DNA of 64,000 nt from Cavia porcellus. Taxonomy: Eukaryota; Chordata; Mammalia; Rodentia; Caviidae. Each line of letters begins with the position of its first letter. Positions within the stretch are counted from its first letter, which is position 1. The stretch covers positions 8,121,501 through 8,185,500 of the forward strand of contig NW_026947506.1 in NCBI RefSeq assembly GCF_034190915.1, in the 5' to 3' direction. Positions 12,106 through 58,662 of the stretch are shown here, one piece after another. The translations under genes and the position numbers were made by a program. Below the pieces are notes generated by a model that was not told the DNA's origin, searched no databases, and saw nothing but the letters and a program-made list of their open reading frames with translations.

Positions 12106-12231
12106 CCTGGTACTGAGAGAGCCTCCATGAGGACCTCATGGGTCTTAAACTCTAATGGTACTCCTGGTACTGAGAGAGCCTCCATGAGGACCTCATGGGT
12201 CTTAAACTCTAATGATCGATCGATCGATCGA
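12106..12231. repeat. 57-bp tandem duplication ending in a (GATC)n run
   Basis: A 57-bp unit starting CCTGGTACTGAGAGAGCC at 12106 is repeated from 12163, with the two copies identical as far as I can compare them (to CTAATG). The second copy runs straight into GATC repeats at 12214-12231. It lies between the RE1 site and the CpG island. The identity indicates a recent event or an assembly artefact. Confidence 0.85.
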
Positions 12232-13550
12232 AGAGCCAGGCAGGTGACATCACAGTGTGGGGCCAGCTGGGGTGGGGTGGAGGGTGTGGAATAAGTTGGA
12301 GGCCCCGTGCACGCCCAATAAAGGCCATCTGATGAGTTAATTCTCCTTCCCAAAGGAGCACCTGCAGTGGCCGTTTCTGTCTGGAAGCTGTAGTGAGCGC
12401 TCTCACCTAGCTCCCTGCTGCAGGCGGGACGCGGCTGGAAGACACGGCTGCCCCTGATACTAGATCGGGGTTGACGCCAGGCCAGAGCGAGAGACAAGTG
12501 TAATCTGGACACCATCAGCCCCTCAACCTTGGCTAGCTACCAGCCACTCTCCACCAGCCCAGGGACTGGAACCCCCCAGCGGCTCTCTGGTGCCATTCGG
12601 GCCGAAGTTCTGGGGGGATACAGCAGGCCCAGCACCGGGCCTGGCCAGCTCAGCCTGGGACTGAGAAGAGGGCTGGAGGCGCAGCGCTCTGGGATGGTGG
12701 GCCTCCTTCCACAGCCTCTGATGGTCGCGGAGAGCGAGCTCCTGGCTAGCGAGCTGCGCGGCGCCTAGGCGGGGCTTCCTAGGCTGGGAGAGACCCTAAC
12801 CGCCCCTCTCCTGCAGCCCCAGACCGGCAGCTCCGGGAGTGGGAGGTTAGGAGGGTAGAAAGTGGGCGGAGGCTCCCAGAGCCCAGGGCGCTCCAGCAGG
12901 AGCGCAGAGGGTCTGGGAGGAGTTAGCGTGGGGAGGGAGCGAGGAGGCGGAGCAGGAGCACCCCACAGCAAGGTGGGGAGCGGGAGTCCTGGATTGGGGT
13001 GCCCGGGCGGCGCGGCAGGGTGAGCGCGGCCGGGCTGGCATTAAGCACCCTGAGCTGGGGTGAGGCAATCCTTGCCTCAGTCTCTCCAGGCTTGCAGCCC
13101 GGATTAGCGGCGGTGATGTTCTGCCCAAGGGCTGGCCGGTGGGACTCCGCTCCAAGCCTCCAGCCTCCCCTTCCATGCCCCGTGGGTGGAAAGAGCCCAG
13201 GGCGGAGCCGAGGGGGGGGGTCCGTGCCCGGCGCCCCTCGGGTCTGGGCTCCGCGCACCCGCTGAGAGCACAGATGGACGCGCGCGGCTCACCTCGGGGG
13301 CGCCCTGCCCGCTGCGCGCCGAAATCCAGGCTAAGGCGGAGATCTGGAGCCGCGCCGCACCCGCTTCCTAGCGGGAGAAGAGTGGGCGCCCGCCCCACAG
13401 GTCTCAGAGCCGGGGGAACCCGGCGCCGGCTCCGCCCATGCCGCGCCCATCCCCAGCTGCCGGCCCAGACCCCTTCTCCGGGCTCCCAGCCCCGCGCCTC
13501 CGGGGCGCGGGCCCCCGCTCGCCGCGCCCCGCCCCCGGCCCCCGCCCCGC

Positions 13551-13567
13551 CGACGTCGCATTAGCAT
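13551..13567 (+). promoter_or_regulatory. CRE-like palindrome next to octamer-like site
   Basis: CGACGTCG at 13551-13558 is a palindrome sharing the ACGT core of cAMP response elements. ATTAGCAT at 13560-13567 is the complement of ATGCTAAT, a variant octamer used by POU proteins. The pair sits just downstream of a GC-box cluster and about 450 bases before the start codon, where a core promoter would be expected. cAMP is known to raise expression of the cholinergic genes. Binding here is inferred only. Confidence 0.4.
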
Positions 13568-13645
13568 GCGCGACGCAAGTGGCCGGGGCACCACTCGGGG
13601 GCCGGGACTCGCCGCGTCACAGCCCCGAGTGGAAGGGAAAAAAGA

Positions 13646-13676
13646 GGCGGCGGCGGCGGCGGCGGCGGCGGCGCGG
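13646..13676 (+). repeat. CGG trinucleotide tract in the SLC18A3 5' region
   Basis: About nine uninterrupted GGC/CGG triplets lie roughly 340 bases before the SLC18A3 start codon, probably within its 5' UTR or that of the CHAT R-type transcript. Such tracts vary in length between individuals and species. Confidence 0.85.
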
Positions 13677-13806
13677 AGGCAGGAGCCGGCGCGAGGGAGG
13701 GGAGCACGGCGATCGCGCGAGCAAGCGGCGGGCAGCGGCGAGGTGTCCTGCACGCCCGGTCCCCGCGCCCGCCCCTCTGCGCACCTACAGCCCCAGCCGC
13801 ACATGA

Positions 13807-15618
<1,812 letters not shown>

Positions 15619-15972
15619 CACCCGCCCCTCCTCCAGGCCGCCCGCCCTTCCCCCTGGAGTCCGGGGGGCTGCACTGCTAGCGCCAACTCAGGCTCAGGGC
15701 CCCTCCCGCGAGCACCCCAGCCCCTCCTCTGTCCAGTGTTCACTCGCCCGCCCGGGGGCCCTCTCCGGGCCCGCTCCCTAGTTCTCTTTCTCGACCTTGG
15801 GTCAAGTAGAGCCTTGGAGACCCCGAAGCCACTGTGCCCTGCGCAGAGGGAAAGCGCTGTGTGGGCCAATCAATAAGCTGCCCGGCGCAGAGCCGCGCGT
15901 CTGTCTGTCCTCCCCTGCGTTCCTCCCAGTGCCAAACTCGTCCTGTCGCACCGCGGTGCCTCGGGCCGAATT

Positions 15973-15978
15973 AATAAA
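15973..15978 (+). terminator. SLC18A3: SLC18A3 polyadenylation signal
   Basis: A canonical AATAAA lies about 355 bases after the stop codon, and a TGTGTCTGTCG stretch follows as a plausible GU-rich downstream element. It is the first canonical hexamer after the coding exon. An AATAAG at about 15871 is a weaker alternative. Confidence 0.7.
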
Positions 15979-17220
15979 CTGTGTCTGTCGGAGGAGGCCG
16001 AGTCTCTTTACTGCTGGGGGTGGGAGATCCGCTTGGAGCCCGGGCAGCGGGAGGGTGAGTGGTCTCCCAGCTCAAACCCGGCCCGACAACGCACACCGGA
16101 GAGCAGGAAAGCCCCGCAGAGACAGCAAACCCTGCGGGGCTCTCACAGCAGGCTCCCGTCCCCAGAGACAGCCCCTCCTCCCCGCGCCCAGCGCAGCGCC
16201 CAGGGGTGCCGCCTGGGGGAGCCTGCGGCTTAGTGGCGGCCGCCCTTGGAGGACACGCCCAGAACCCGCCTAAGCGCCGGGGAGCCCGGGCTGCGCTTCC
16301 CTTTCCGCCGGCGTCGCGCCCGTCCAGGCTTCTAGAAAGAAGCGGGGAGGAAGCTGTGCGCTGCTGCGGGAGAAAAATGGGGCCCATTTCTCGGGGCGCC
16401 GCCTCGGGAGGCCCAATGTTAGGTCTAGCGCTGGGCTCTGGTCTGGGTGACCGAGCCAGGAGGGTTGGAGAGGTGACGGGAGGGACGTGGTGCCAACCCC
16501 CAGCCCTGCTCCGTCCTCAATGGAAGCAGCCGTCAGGAAGGTTTCCCATCCTGGGTTCCCATTCGGGGAGCCCCAGGCGCAGGTGGGGGAGACCCTCAGC
16601 CCTAGAACCCCCACCCTAGCAGAGTCCTGGGACTCCCCAAGGAGATGCGCGGGGTTAGGGGCGCCTTTTTGGTCTACCGGCCTGGCTGCGTGTGTCGGAG
16701 CGCTGTGTGGCCGCGAGACCTCTGTGTGCACATCTGGGGACTGTCCACTGGGGCAGCTCTGTCCCCGCGTGTCTGCCTCCCACCCCTGTCCCGGTGCGCC
16801 AACCTGTCTGCCATCAGGGTGGCCCAAGTCTTGTTCCTGCTGCCAACACGCATCCTAAGAGCCAGAGGCTGAAAGGCGCAATGGAGAGGGAAGGGAGGTC
16901 CTCCGCCAGTCCACAGCCCGGTTCCTTACAGTGTTCTTTTGAAAGGAGGGTTTGAGCCAGGCCGTGGCTGGCAATGGTTTTCTGGGACCCCAACACTCAG
17001 CAGGGTTCTGCGTAGGCAGCAGCCTAGGGATCCTGGGGCTGGGGATCCGGAGATGGAGGAGGCCAGGCAGGAAGGGGGGCGCGCAAGGGGCGTGGGCACG
17101 ACAGTGCTCTGAGCCCCAGGCCCAGGCCTGGAGTTGACTGTGGGTGTCGGAGAGCGCCAGGAAGCCGTCTGGGCAGGTACCCGGGTTGGGGGCGGGATCG
17201 CGGGTGGGGTTCGGGGGACA
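15979..17220. other. GC-rich spacer between SLC18A3 and CHAT M exon
   Basis: Unique sequence with no supported gene. In rat and human one or two alternative non-coding N exons of CHAT lie in this interval. A possible donor (CTGGGCAG before GTACCC) occurs near 17174, but nothing fixes its exon, so I do not call it. Confidence 0.5.
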
Positions 17221-17299
17221 GAGGCCAGTGGAGGAGAGAGAAGAGGGAGAGGGCGGGGGAGGGAGGGAAAGGAGCGAAGGGAGGGAGGAGAAGGAGAGA

Positions 17300-17466
17300 A
17301 GAGGCGCGCCCGCTTCCCGGCAGCCAGTCCCGCAGCCGCGGGGACCCACGCGGCGCCCCCACTCCGCGTTGCTGACGCGCCGCCCCTGATCCCCGGCTCA
17401 CACCCCCGCCCCAGTCTGCTCGGCGCGGGGCAGCAGCGGCAGAGACAGAGGAGCGCAGGAGAGCAG
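17300..17466 (+). other. CHAT: CHAT M-type 5' exon (non-coding, probable)
   Basis: A compact GC-rich island ends in GGAGAGCAG followed by GTGAGA, a good donor, 1.7 kb before the exon that holds the CHAT start codon. Position and composition fit the M exon of other mammals. In the frame that would join the CHAT coding sequence there is a TGA at 17387-17389 and no ATG after it. Spliced this way the exon therefore cannot add an N-terminal extension, unlike human, where M transcripts also make a longer ChAT. The left border is a guess. Confidence 0.55.
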
Positions 17467-19197
17467 GTGAGAGGGCTGGGTGGGCTGGGAGCAGGGCTGC
17501 ATCTGGGCGCTGACTTTCTGGGATGTAGGAGAGGGTGGCGCCGGAGTCCCCCAAGCCTGTGGCAGCGCCTGTGGCAGCCGCGGCCGTCGGGGACGTCAGG
17601 ACTCGGCAGCTAGGGTGCCTGGGCTGGGAGAGGCTTGGTTATGGGGACTGCGGGACTCATGCACGGTTCTCCATGCCTGGGAGCTCCGAGATCTGCGTTT
17701 TCTATGCCGGGTGGGAGGGTCCGTGTGCTCACCCCAAGCACCCAAAGCACCCATGAGCACCATGCTCTGTCCAGACCAGGGAGGGTGGGGGAGTGGCCGC
17801 AGCTGGAGTCAGCGGTAATGCAGGACCAGACTGGGGCTGGACTCCAGGGCACAGCAGAGTCGCCCTCCTGGTGGCTTTCCTCAGCCAAGCCTGTGGAAGC
17901 TCAGTGGAGCACATCAGACAGACAGGTGGAAAGCCAGACATGGCCCGAGGTGGGGGCCCAAGGGCCAAGGAGGAAGAGGGGCTGGCATAGGAAGGCATCC
18001 CTGGGATGGGGTCTGTGACACCTGCCCTTCGGGTCCCAGAGCCAGCCAGAGGCAGAGGAGGTACAGCTGTACCATCTGGAGGGCCTTTGCCAGCTTGCCC
18101 TTGCCCTGTGGCACTCACAGCACTCGGCCATGCCCCCACCCCTAAGTCAGAGGCAGCCCCGCCATTGGTCTTTAGGCTTAGCTGGGCCTGATGACTACCC
18201 AACCAGCAACCCCGAACCCATCTACAAGGGCATCACGTATGCTCCGCAGTGGGGCCAGACAGAGCCAGGATGCTCTGTGCTTGGGCCTGGTTCAGCTGTC
18301 TCTCTGGATGCTCTGCTCCAGAGCCAGCTAAGGAATCTGCCAGGGCCGGGTTGTGCTTGGCTCTGGGCACCAGTGGTGATGGTGGAGGGATGGGGTCAAC
18401 ATTGGCTTTGGACTCTTGGAAGAAAGTAGAGGCTGCGTGGGTGGAAGCCCTGGCTGTGTAGCTCTGCAGGCCCAGGCTTAGGGGCACCTCAAGGGAGGAG
18501 GTGGTAGCCGGCTGCCCTGGGAGCCAGCCTCTGCCCCTCCCAGCCTGGCTCACTCCTCCCACACCTCCCAGGCTGATCTGCCTGACCCCAGGCTGCTGGG
18601 GGACTCTGAGGGGTCCTGGCCACCCTCCTTCCACATCCTCATGGTGTCTACATGAGCGTCCTGCTCACCAGACTGCCCAAGTCACAGCCGTCCAGCAGGT
18701 CCAAGGATGCTCCCCACCACCGGACACCCCCTGGAGCTCAGGCCCTCGAGGGGGCCTTTCCACCTTTATGTTACGCCAGTCCGGGGCCAGCCCCCAGAGA
18801 TGGAGTGCTGAGCGTGTAGGTCTCGTCCTACCTGTGAGAAACTCAGTCTACTGGGAAGTGAGATTTTAATCCACCAAGCACACAGCAGCTGGACCCAGGA
18901 GGAGTGAAGCTGGTGGCCCCTGGTGCATAGGGAGTGGGCCAGCCAGGTCCCCTCCAGGACTGCACTGGGGCAGTGAGTGGCCTTGGGAGCCTGTATCCTC
19001 TTGGATACAGCTCTAGGACCTGCTGGTCCCACTGTGATCTGGGACAGGTCTGATTTTGAGACAGGAGCCGGGCCTACAGCAAGGCTCTTAGGTTCTCTGG
19101 TCAGCCTGTGGCCTCCTTTGGACAGGGCTATGGGAGGTGAAGGTCACAGCAGAGCCAGGTCACTCTTGTGTTGATGCCTCACCTTCTCTGTCCCCAG
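17467..19197 (+). other. CHAT: CHAT intron before the start-codon exon
   Basis: Unique GC-rich sequence. I recognise no repeat, RNA gene or coding segment in it. Confidence 0.55.
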
Positions 19198-19234
19198 GTA
19201 CCACATCGGCCACCTGGGACCAGGAGTCACCAAG

Positions 19235-52355
<33,121 letters not shown>

Positions 52356-53509
52356 CTGCAGCTCCGAGGCCAGCCCTCTGCAGCTGCTACACCCTGCCTC
52401 ACCCTTGTCCTCATCCGTGTTGCCACCCCCGCTTTCTGCAGGGCCCTGGTTCCCGGGCCCAAACCACAGGCTATGTAGTTACTGCCCATGCCGGAGGGTC
52501 AGGAGGAAAAGGGAGCCTGGAGAGGATTGGGGTGGCCTGCGCCCTGGGAATGCAGACACCCTGGCTTCCAGGTGGTGAGGTTCCCAGCAGAGCCCTCCCT
52601 TCTTGCCCCTCCAGAGCTTAATGTTCCTGTTCCATCCCCTGAGGGACCTAGCGTGTCTGGAGATGTCTTTACCCAGCCAAACAATGAGTCACTCTATTCT
52701 GAGCCATGCACCCGTGGAGGCAGAGGCTAGCTTGGGGTCATTACCCCTTTTTCTTGCTGAGAGGAGTTAGGGGAAGAGGCTTTGTTTCCAGATCCAGAGC
52801 ATCTGATGGCAGCTGTCAGGGTCTCCACTGAGCCATGCAGTCCTGCAGACGTCTGCTGTCCGCACACATGGCCCAAGCTCATTTGCACCAAGCTGGTGCC
52901 CTGAACCTCAGGCAGGTTTCTCCCTCAGAGGTGCAGCATCTCACCCAGCTTCGAGGACAGGAAAGCACCGCGCACATCAGTGCTGGAGTCCTTGGGGTGC
53001 TCTCCTTTTTGGATGACATCAGGAACAGGTGCGACAGTCAACCAATAGCCTGGAGCAGGCGGGGTCCTGCCCCTGCATGTGTTCCGTGTCCTCTGCCCAT
53101 CTCCCAGGACACAGGCCCTGAAATGTGACCTGCCCCAGTCGTGGAACCAGGCAGGGGCCTCGGGGTTTTCTCTTGTTGTTTATGGGGTTTGTTAGTTTGT
53201 TTTCAAGAGGGAGGTTTTTAAGAAAACCACTGAAATGGTGATTTCAGCAAGTGGTCTCAGTGGCCACTGCCTGTGGCTGGTGTGGTATCCAGCAAAGGCC
53301 ATGTGGATGCTGGCCAAAGCTTACCCACAGAGCTCTCTCCTGGATACAGAGGCAGAGACCCCACCTTGCCTGTGCAGGACAGAGCAGACGGTTATCATGG
53401 TTCAGCCTTCCAGACTCTGACAGAGGAAAGGAACTCCATGTGGGGGACACTTTTTTCCTCATTTCAATCTTTTTAAGCTTTACTCCTCCTGCCCTCTTTT
53501 TTCAGTATT

Positions 53510-53690
53510 ATAAACTGAACCTAGGGTCTTCACACTGGGCTATAGCCCAATCCCTTTTTATTTATTTATTTATTTTGAGGGTCTTGCTAAATTGTCAAGG
53601 CGGGGCTGGAACCTGTGATCCTCCTGTCTCAACTTCCCAGAGTGCTAGGGTTACAGGCATGCCCGGCCACACCTAGCTAAGTTATTTTAA
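53510..53690 (-). repeat. Composite B1-ID SINE, antisense
   Basis: AAACTGAACCTAGGGTC and GGGCTATAGCCCAATCCC mark the ID half; TTTATTTATTTATTTTGAGGG, TGATCCTCCTGTCTCAAC and GTGCTAGGGTTACAGGCATG mark the B1 half. Confidence 0.8.
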
Positions 53691-55123
53691 TTTACAAGTA
53701 ATAGCAGTACCACTCATGGGGTACAGCGTGATGCTTCTGTGCATGTACACCTTGATAAGATCAGGGAATTAGCAGAACCAGCACCTCCCTACACTTAGCA
53801 CATCTCTGTGGTGAGAAAGTTTAAATCCCCTCTCCAATTGTCTTGAAATACACAGTGTGTGTCACCGCCAGTGGTCACCGGCTGTGTAACTGACCCCAGT
53901 GGCCACTCCTCCTGTTTAGGGTGTTGGACCCAGTGGCCAACCTCTCCCCTCCTCCTCCCTCACTTTCCCCAGACTCAATCACCACTGTGAGCTTTCTATG
54001 AAGAGTCTAAATGGGTGGCAGAGGTGGGGTGAAAGCAGTCCTCCAAAAATAAGGGGTACAGAAAGGAGAGGACAGGCAAAGCCTTAGGGGGATCTGGAAA
54101 ACCCCCTTCCTTATCCTGCAGGTCCTGCATCATTCTGAGCACTCCACTCTGGTCCAGGGACCCTGTAAGTGTCCCTTCTTTAAGCCCAGACCCATGCTGA
54201 ACTTCTGGGGCCATGTGAAAACAGCCATGCCCCAGGCCTGGGTTGGGGTGGAGGATGCCGTGGGGCCACAAGGGCACCCTGGGCACTGTCTTCTCATGTG
54301 CTATTCTGCAGGTCCCTGCTCCTCCCCTCCAACACCCACCCTCCAGCCCTAAGGTCCCCTGCTGCAAGCTGACCCAAAGCCTGTGCAGCTTGAGCCCTCC
54401 CCAGTCTCCCTCTGTGGCGTTCCTGGCTGGTGGCTCCAGCGTTGGAGCCTATGGGCCCTACTGGGCTAGGCCAGGTGACTCAAGAGTCCAGAGACAGTTT
54501 CCTGTATGGTCACATGTGGATAACCCATGCGGACTGGAACCGTGTGTGCAAAGGACTTTCCCTGGCAGGGAGACTGGTGTCTGACCGGAGACGCCACCCC
54601 CAGCAGGCGCTGCTCTGGTGCACATGCCTGCAGACCTCGAGCGCGGAAACTGGAAACCCCTCTCTGTCCAGGCTGCACCTCAAGGGTGCCCGCTTCGGAG
54701 GCAGAGGCAGCACTGCTTGCTTGGAGGAAGGGCCAGAAGCTGGTCTTCCCCTTCTGATGACAATGGTTTGTGCACTGCATCCTCACAAAAGGCGACACTG
54801 AGCCATGGCCAGGTGTCTCTATGGGGACCCCAGGAGAGGAGGCCACGTCCCCAGAAAGGTGGGAAAAGAGAGTCCTTTAGAAGAGCAATGTCTAATAAAT
54901 ACAGCCACTGACACTACTGCTAAGTTGCCAAACTATATGAAGTTAAGATTTGAGTTCTATTTTTATAAGATAGTTCTAGATTTATGGCAATATGTACATG
55001 TGTATTTATAGCCTTCCCCTTTTAATTTATAGTTTCGTGCTTTAAAGAGATATATGAATGATGAAAGAACCAAATATTGAAAGCACTCTATACAAATTAT
55101 TTAAAGACTCTAACTCTGTATTC

Positions 55124-55129
55124 AATAAA
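55124..55129 (+). terminator. CHAT: Candidate CHAT polyadenylation signal
   Basis: A canonical AATAAA in an AT-rich block just before the sequence turns GC-rich. A second AATAAA at 54894-54899 is an alternative. The distance of 2.77 kb from the stop makes the assignment tentative. Confidence 0.4.
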
Positions 55130-55271
55130 ACATAATGCCAAGACGGATGACGCCGGCCGCTATTCCTCTCTTCCGACGGGATGACAGCCTCGTAAATCCT
55201 GGGAACTACGTCCTCAGCTCTTTGGCCTCTGTCTGGGCTTAGCCAACAACAGTGACAGAGTGTAGATGACT

Positions 55272-55405
55272 CCAGGTTGCTGGGTAGGGTGGCATGTGCC
55301 TGTAGTCCCAGCTACTCAGGAAGCTGAGGCAGGAAGGATGCTTGAGCCCAGGAGTCCCAGATCAGCCTGGGCAACATGGCAAGACCCATCTCTAAAAAGA
55401 AAAGC
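55272..55405 (+). repeat. Alu/B1-like 7SL monomer
   Basis: GGCATGTGCCTGTAGTCCCAG, then TACTCAGGAAGCTGAGGCAGG, then GATCAGCCTGGGCAACATGGC and CCCATCTCTAAAAAG. It resembles a free left Alu monomer or an old B1. Confidence 0.8.
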
Positions 55406-55536
55406 AAGCCAGGGGAGTGCAGGTGAGAGGGAGCTGCATCTCTCCATGGCACCATGGGGTGGGGACAAGGACAGCAGCCCTCAGGTGATGCTGTGATCGC
55501 TGTGATCGGCTTGGCCACAGTGTAGGTGTCCCCCAC

Positions 55537-55879
55537 TGTCTTAGTTACTTTTTACTCGTTGCTGAGACAAAATACCTGAAGCCCAAAGTTGGGAAAGGAA
55601 AGGTTTATTTCTTACAGTTTTTGGAGGTTTCAGTCCACACTCAGTTGGCTCCAAGACAGGCGGGCATGGCTGGACCGCCGTTCATGGCAGCTGCAAACGG
55701 CAAGCTCGAATCAGCAAAGAGAAAGACACACCTTCTTCCTGCCATTACATCACATCCAGGCTCCACCCCTATGTGGGTGGAGCACTGACACAATCAACCC
55801 AAGCACTAGACAATGAACGAATAACAAATGCACAATTCAAACTCTTGAGGGCTGGGAGACACAGACATAAACCATGACA
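55537..55879 (-). repeat. MaLR-like solo LTR, antisense, complete
   Basis: It starts TGTCTTAGTTAC and ends CCATGACA, has GAGACAAAATACCTGAAG, GGAAAGGTTTATTTCTTAC and GGAGGTTTCAGTCCACACTC in the expected order, and is 343 bases long. CCCAC on the left and CCCAT on the right may be a 5-base target duplication with one change. Confidence 0.75.
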
Positions 55880-56438
55880 CCCATTCAGTGCACAAGGAGG
55901 AGCAGGCGGTGGAGGGGGCCACCAGGCACAATAAACCTCCTGCGGGACTGTCTCGCTGTGACCTCTGGGGACATCACTCAGCCTCTAATGGCCTCAGCAT
56001 CCTCCTTATCAGCACAGATGGGACCAAGATGCATTGGGAGAGATAATGGCACCCAGTATTCCAAGAGGGTGGAGGGGCAGGGTGGGACAGAGTCACAGTA
56101 ATGTGGATTCACTCTTACTTATCACATGGATCACAGGTGGCTCCCAGAATAATGGAGGAGGAGGCAGAGGGAAGCCCGGGGTTCCCTTCATAAATTCAAC
56201 CCATCCCCTCCTTTTGTGTTCCTCGGAATTTTTCTTGTAAGGAAAGCAGCTTGAATCTGAAGGCGAACGCTGTGCCATCCCTGGAACAGCTGTCCTTGTA
56301 CCTGGGCAGAGTGTCCCCTCCCACTGGCCCCTCTGCTCTCCAGCCCTGTGCAGCTGCACCCCCCTCAATCTTTCCTCCTGCTCCTGTCCCTTGCTGTCAG
56401 TGGCCCAGGGTTCTTTCCGCCCAGGGTCTTGATTTCTC

Positions 56439-56440
<2 letters not shown>

Positions 56441-56469
<29 letters not shown>

Positions 56470-56563
56470 GGTCTTTTTCCTTTTTATCGGTACCGGGGAT
56501 CGAACTCACGACTGCCTGCTTGCAAGGCAGGCGCTTATGCCACTGAGCTAAATCCCCAGCCCT
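56441..56563 (-). repeat. Young ID SINE, antisense, with target duplications
   Basis: A run of 29 T is followed by the reverse complement of a near-intact ID element (GGTACCGGGGATCGAACTCACG, then GCTTGCAAGGCAGGCGC, then GAGCTAAATCCCCAGCCC). Identical 16-base copies of CAGGGTCTTGATTTCT lie at 56422-56437 and 56564-56579. Perfect duplications and a long tail indicate a recent insertion. Confidence 0.95.
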
Positions 56564-57335
56564 CAGGGTCTTGATTTCTAATCCTCAATCTCAGGCAGCA
56601 ACAAGCCAGGCTGAGTGACGTCCAAAAAGTCCACCCCACCGCCAACAAACACAGCAGGGCAGAGGGTACCACCCCAAGGCAGAGTGTTTGCCGCCTTGGC
56701 TGAGGCCCTGGGTTCTGTCCCCAGCGCCAATAACAAGCAAACAAAACAAAGAGCCACCCACAGACAACCTTTTCAATATGTAACTGAGTTTAAAAAAAAA
56801 AAAAAAGAACAAAAGGGAAAAATCCTCACATCCCATTGAAAGAAGAAGGCTTTGCAAAGAACAGCAGGAAACAGGAGCTGAAGTCTGGTCTTGGACCAGC
56901 CCGAGGGTGGACAGGTCCCCTACCGCTGCTGGCTGAGAGGACAGAGCAGCCGCGTGAGCCAAATGCCCCATACAAACCAGGTGCTCCCAGAGGTGTCCCA
57001 GGACTTGTGCCGTATGCAGATGAGGAGTTTGCATTCACACAACTTCCTGGTAAAGCATTAACAGCAAGCCTACAGTGGGAGAAGCCACACTGGAATGGGT
57101 CAGCAAGACTTAAAGGACCTCAGCAGAATCAGGTAAACTCTGACTCACCCAACACCCTCTGGGGAAGACTGCGGGCAGACAGTCCCTGTCAGAAAACATA
57201 AATCTCCCAGTTAGAGCAGGGGAGAATTAACATCCTAGAGGCTGACATAATCTGCAAATCAGCGGAACTGTGAAATACTTATGTTCATTCTTATGAAAGG
57301 AATTGTTAAACCAGTCAAAGAAAGAAGTCTGTGGC

Positions 57336-57407
57336 GGGGCTGGGGATTTAGTTCAGTGGCATAAGCGCCTGCCTTGCAAGCAGGTGGTCGTGAGTTTGAT
57401 CCCCAGA
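57336..57407 (+). repeat. ID SINE head
   Basis: GGGGCTGGGGATTTAGTTCAG, then GCATAAGCGCCTGCCTTGC and GAGTTTGATCCCC. The tRNA-Ala-like anticodon arm CCTTGCAAG is intact. Confidence 0.9.
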
Positions 57408-58344
57408 AGAAACCTGTGGAGCTCCCGGGTACGGGTAAGAGTTTGAGATTAAGGAAAGAAATCAGTCAAAGAGAAACAGGTTTAAAATATTCTAGAGTTG
57501 AGAAAGTACATAATTCTGAAACTCAGGTGTCAGAGAAGAGACCATCAAGGAAATTTTAAAAGAATGACCAAAATAGTCAAGCTTGATAAAATCCATTAAG
57601 AAAACATCAGAAACCAAAGATATTACGAACAAAAACTAACACAATTTCAAAAAAGTCAGCATAAAAAGGATGAGAAGAGACTATTTTTATTCTTTTATAC
57701 CAAAAAACATAAAGGCAAGTAAAACATTCTTAGAGAAATATAACTTACAAAAATGTATGCAAGAAGAAATAAAATCTCTAGATAGTCTTAAAAATTTTAA
57801 GTAAACCAAAGCAGTAATATTAGCGATAGAAAATAACCTACCCGCTTAAAAAAAAATAGAAACGAAACTTTCATAGATGCGTTCTACCAAAGTTTTGAAG
57901 AAGGGCTCATCATGATTACAGTTGTATCCAAAATAAATAAGAAGCTACTCCTCCTTTCTCTATATTCCCTTATTTCTCCTCTGAGGCTAAACTAATTTTA
58001 ATACTGAAGCCAGATAAGGTCATGACATCAAAAATAAACATTAGCCCATCTCACCCATGTATGTATATGCAGAAATCCTAAGTAAATATACGCAAAAAAT
58101 ATTAAGATAACAATACACCAATGCCCACCAAGTTCAGTCATTGAAAACTGCAAAATATCTAAGTGTCATTTACATAAGTCATAATTTATAGAAAATATAA
58201 TAGGATCATTCTAATCATTAAAATGAATTCAACCAAATTTACAAGTCATTTATAATTTAATGTTAAAAATAAAATTAGAAAAAAAATTACTTAGCCTGAC
58301 AAAGAAACATCTCCTAAAAATCTATAACATGCATCATCACTTCT

Positions 58345-58436
58345 TGGGCAGTGGGGGATATTGGGGAGCAAGCCTCGGACTTCCTGAGCGCTGACCAAGT
58401 GCTCTACCACTGAGCTACACCTATAGGCCAACGTTG
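58345..58436 (-). repeat. Diverged ID-like SINE, antisense
   Basis: GGGGGATATTGGGGAGCAAGCC, then CTACCACTGAGCTACACC resembles an antisense ID copy. Confidence 0.45.
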
Positions 58437-58578
58437 CCATAAATGGGGAAATGTTAAAACTGTTTTCTCTCCTTTCAAACAGGGGTGCAGGGTAAAAAGG
58501 AGATTGAGGAAAAAACCAGAAAATAAAAAGATACCCCGTTCCTGGATAGGAAGAACTAATAAAAAATCAATATAATCA

Positions 58579-58662
58579 GGGGCTGGGGATTTAGCTCAGC
58601 AGCATAAGCACCTGCCTTGCAAGCAGTGGTCGTGAGTTTGATCGCCAGTACCGATAAAAAGT
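58579..58662 (+). repeat. Young ID SINE inside the L1
   Basis: GGGGCTGGGGATTTAGCTCAG to GCCAGTACCGATAAAAAG. It is flanked by AAATCAATATAATCAG at 58563-58578 and a 15-of-16 copy at 58689-58704, a target duplication. Confidence 0.9.

Larger units (their letters stand above)
52356..55130 (+). other. CHAT: Possible CHAT 3' UTR and downstream flank
   Basis: There is no canonical AATAAA soon after the stop. The first ones I find are at 54894-54899 and 55124-55129. Either the 3' UTR is about 2.6-2.8 kb and includes an antisense SINE, or a variant signal nearer the stop is used. The AT-rich block at 54880-55130 looks like a 3' end. Confidence 0.4.
55880..57600. other. Intergenic sequence with ID SINEs
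   Basis: Besides the two ID copies listed separately, a diverged ID-like copy lies around 56655-56745 (CAGAGTGTTTGCCGCCTTGG, then GGGTTCTGTCCCCAGCGCC). No gene is seen. Confidence 0.55.

Noticed and set aside
13740..13750. Possible CHAT R exon donor (GGCGAG before GTGTCC)
   Set aside because: The donor is weak and no transcript evidence can be derived from the sequence, so the R exon was left unplaced inside the CpG island.
17165..17180. Possible donor of a CHAT N-type exon (GGGCAG before GTACCC)
   Set aside because: Only the donor is visible; no supported exon start, and similar motifs occur by chance in GC-rich DNA.
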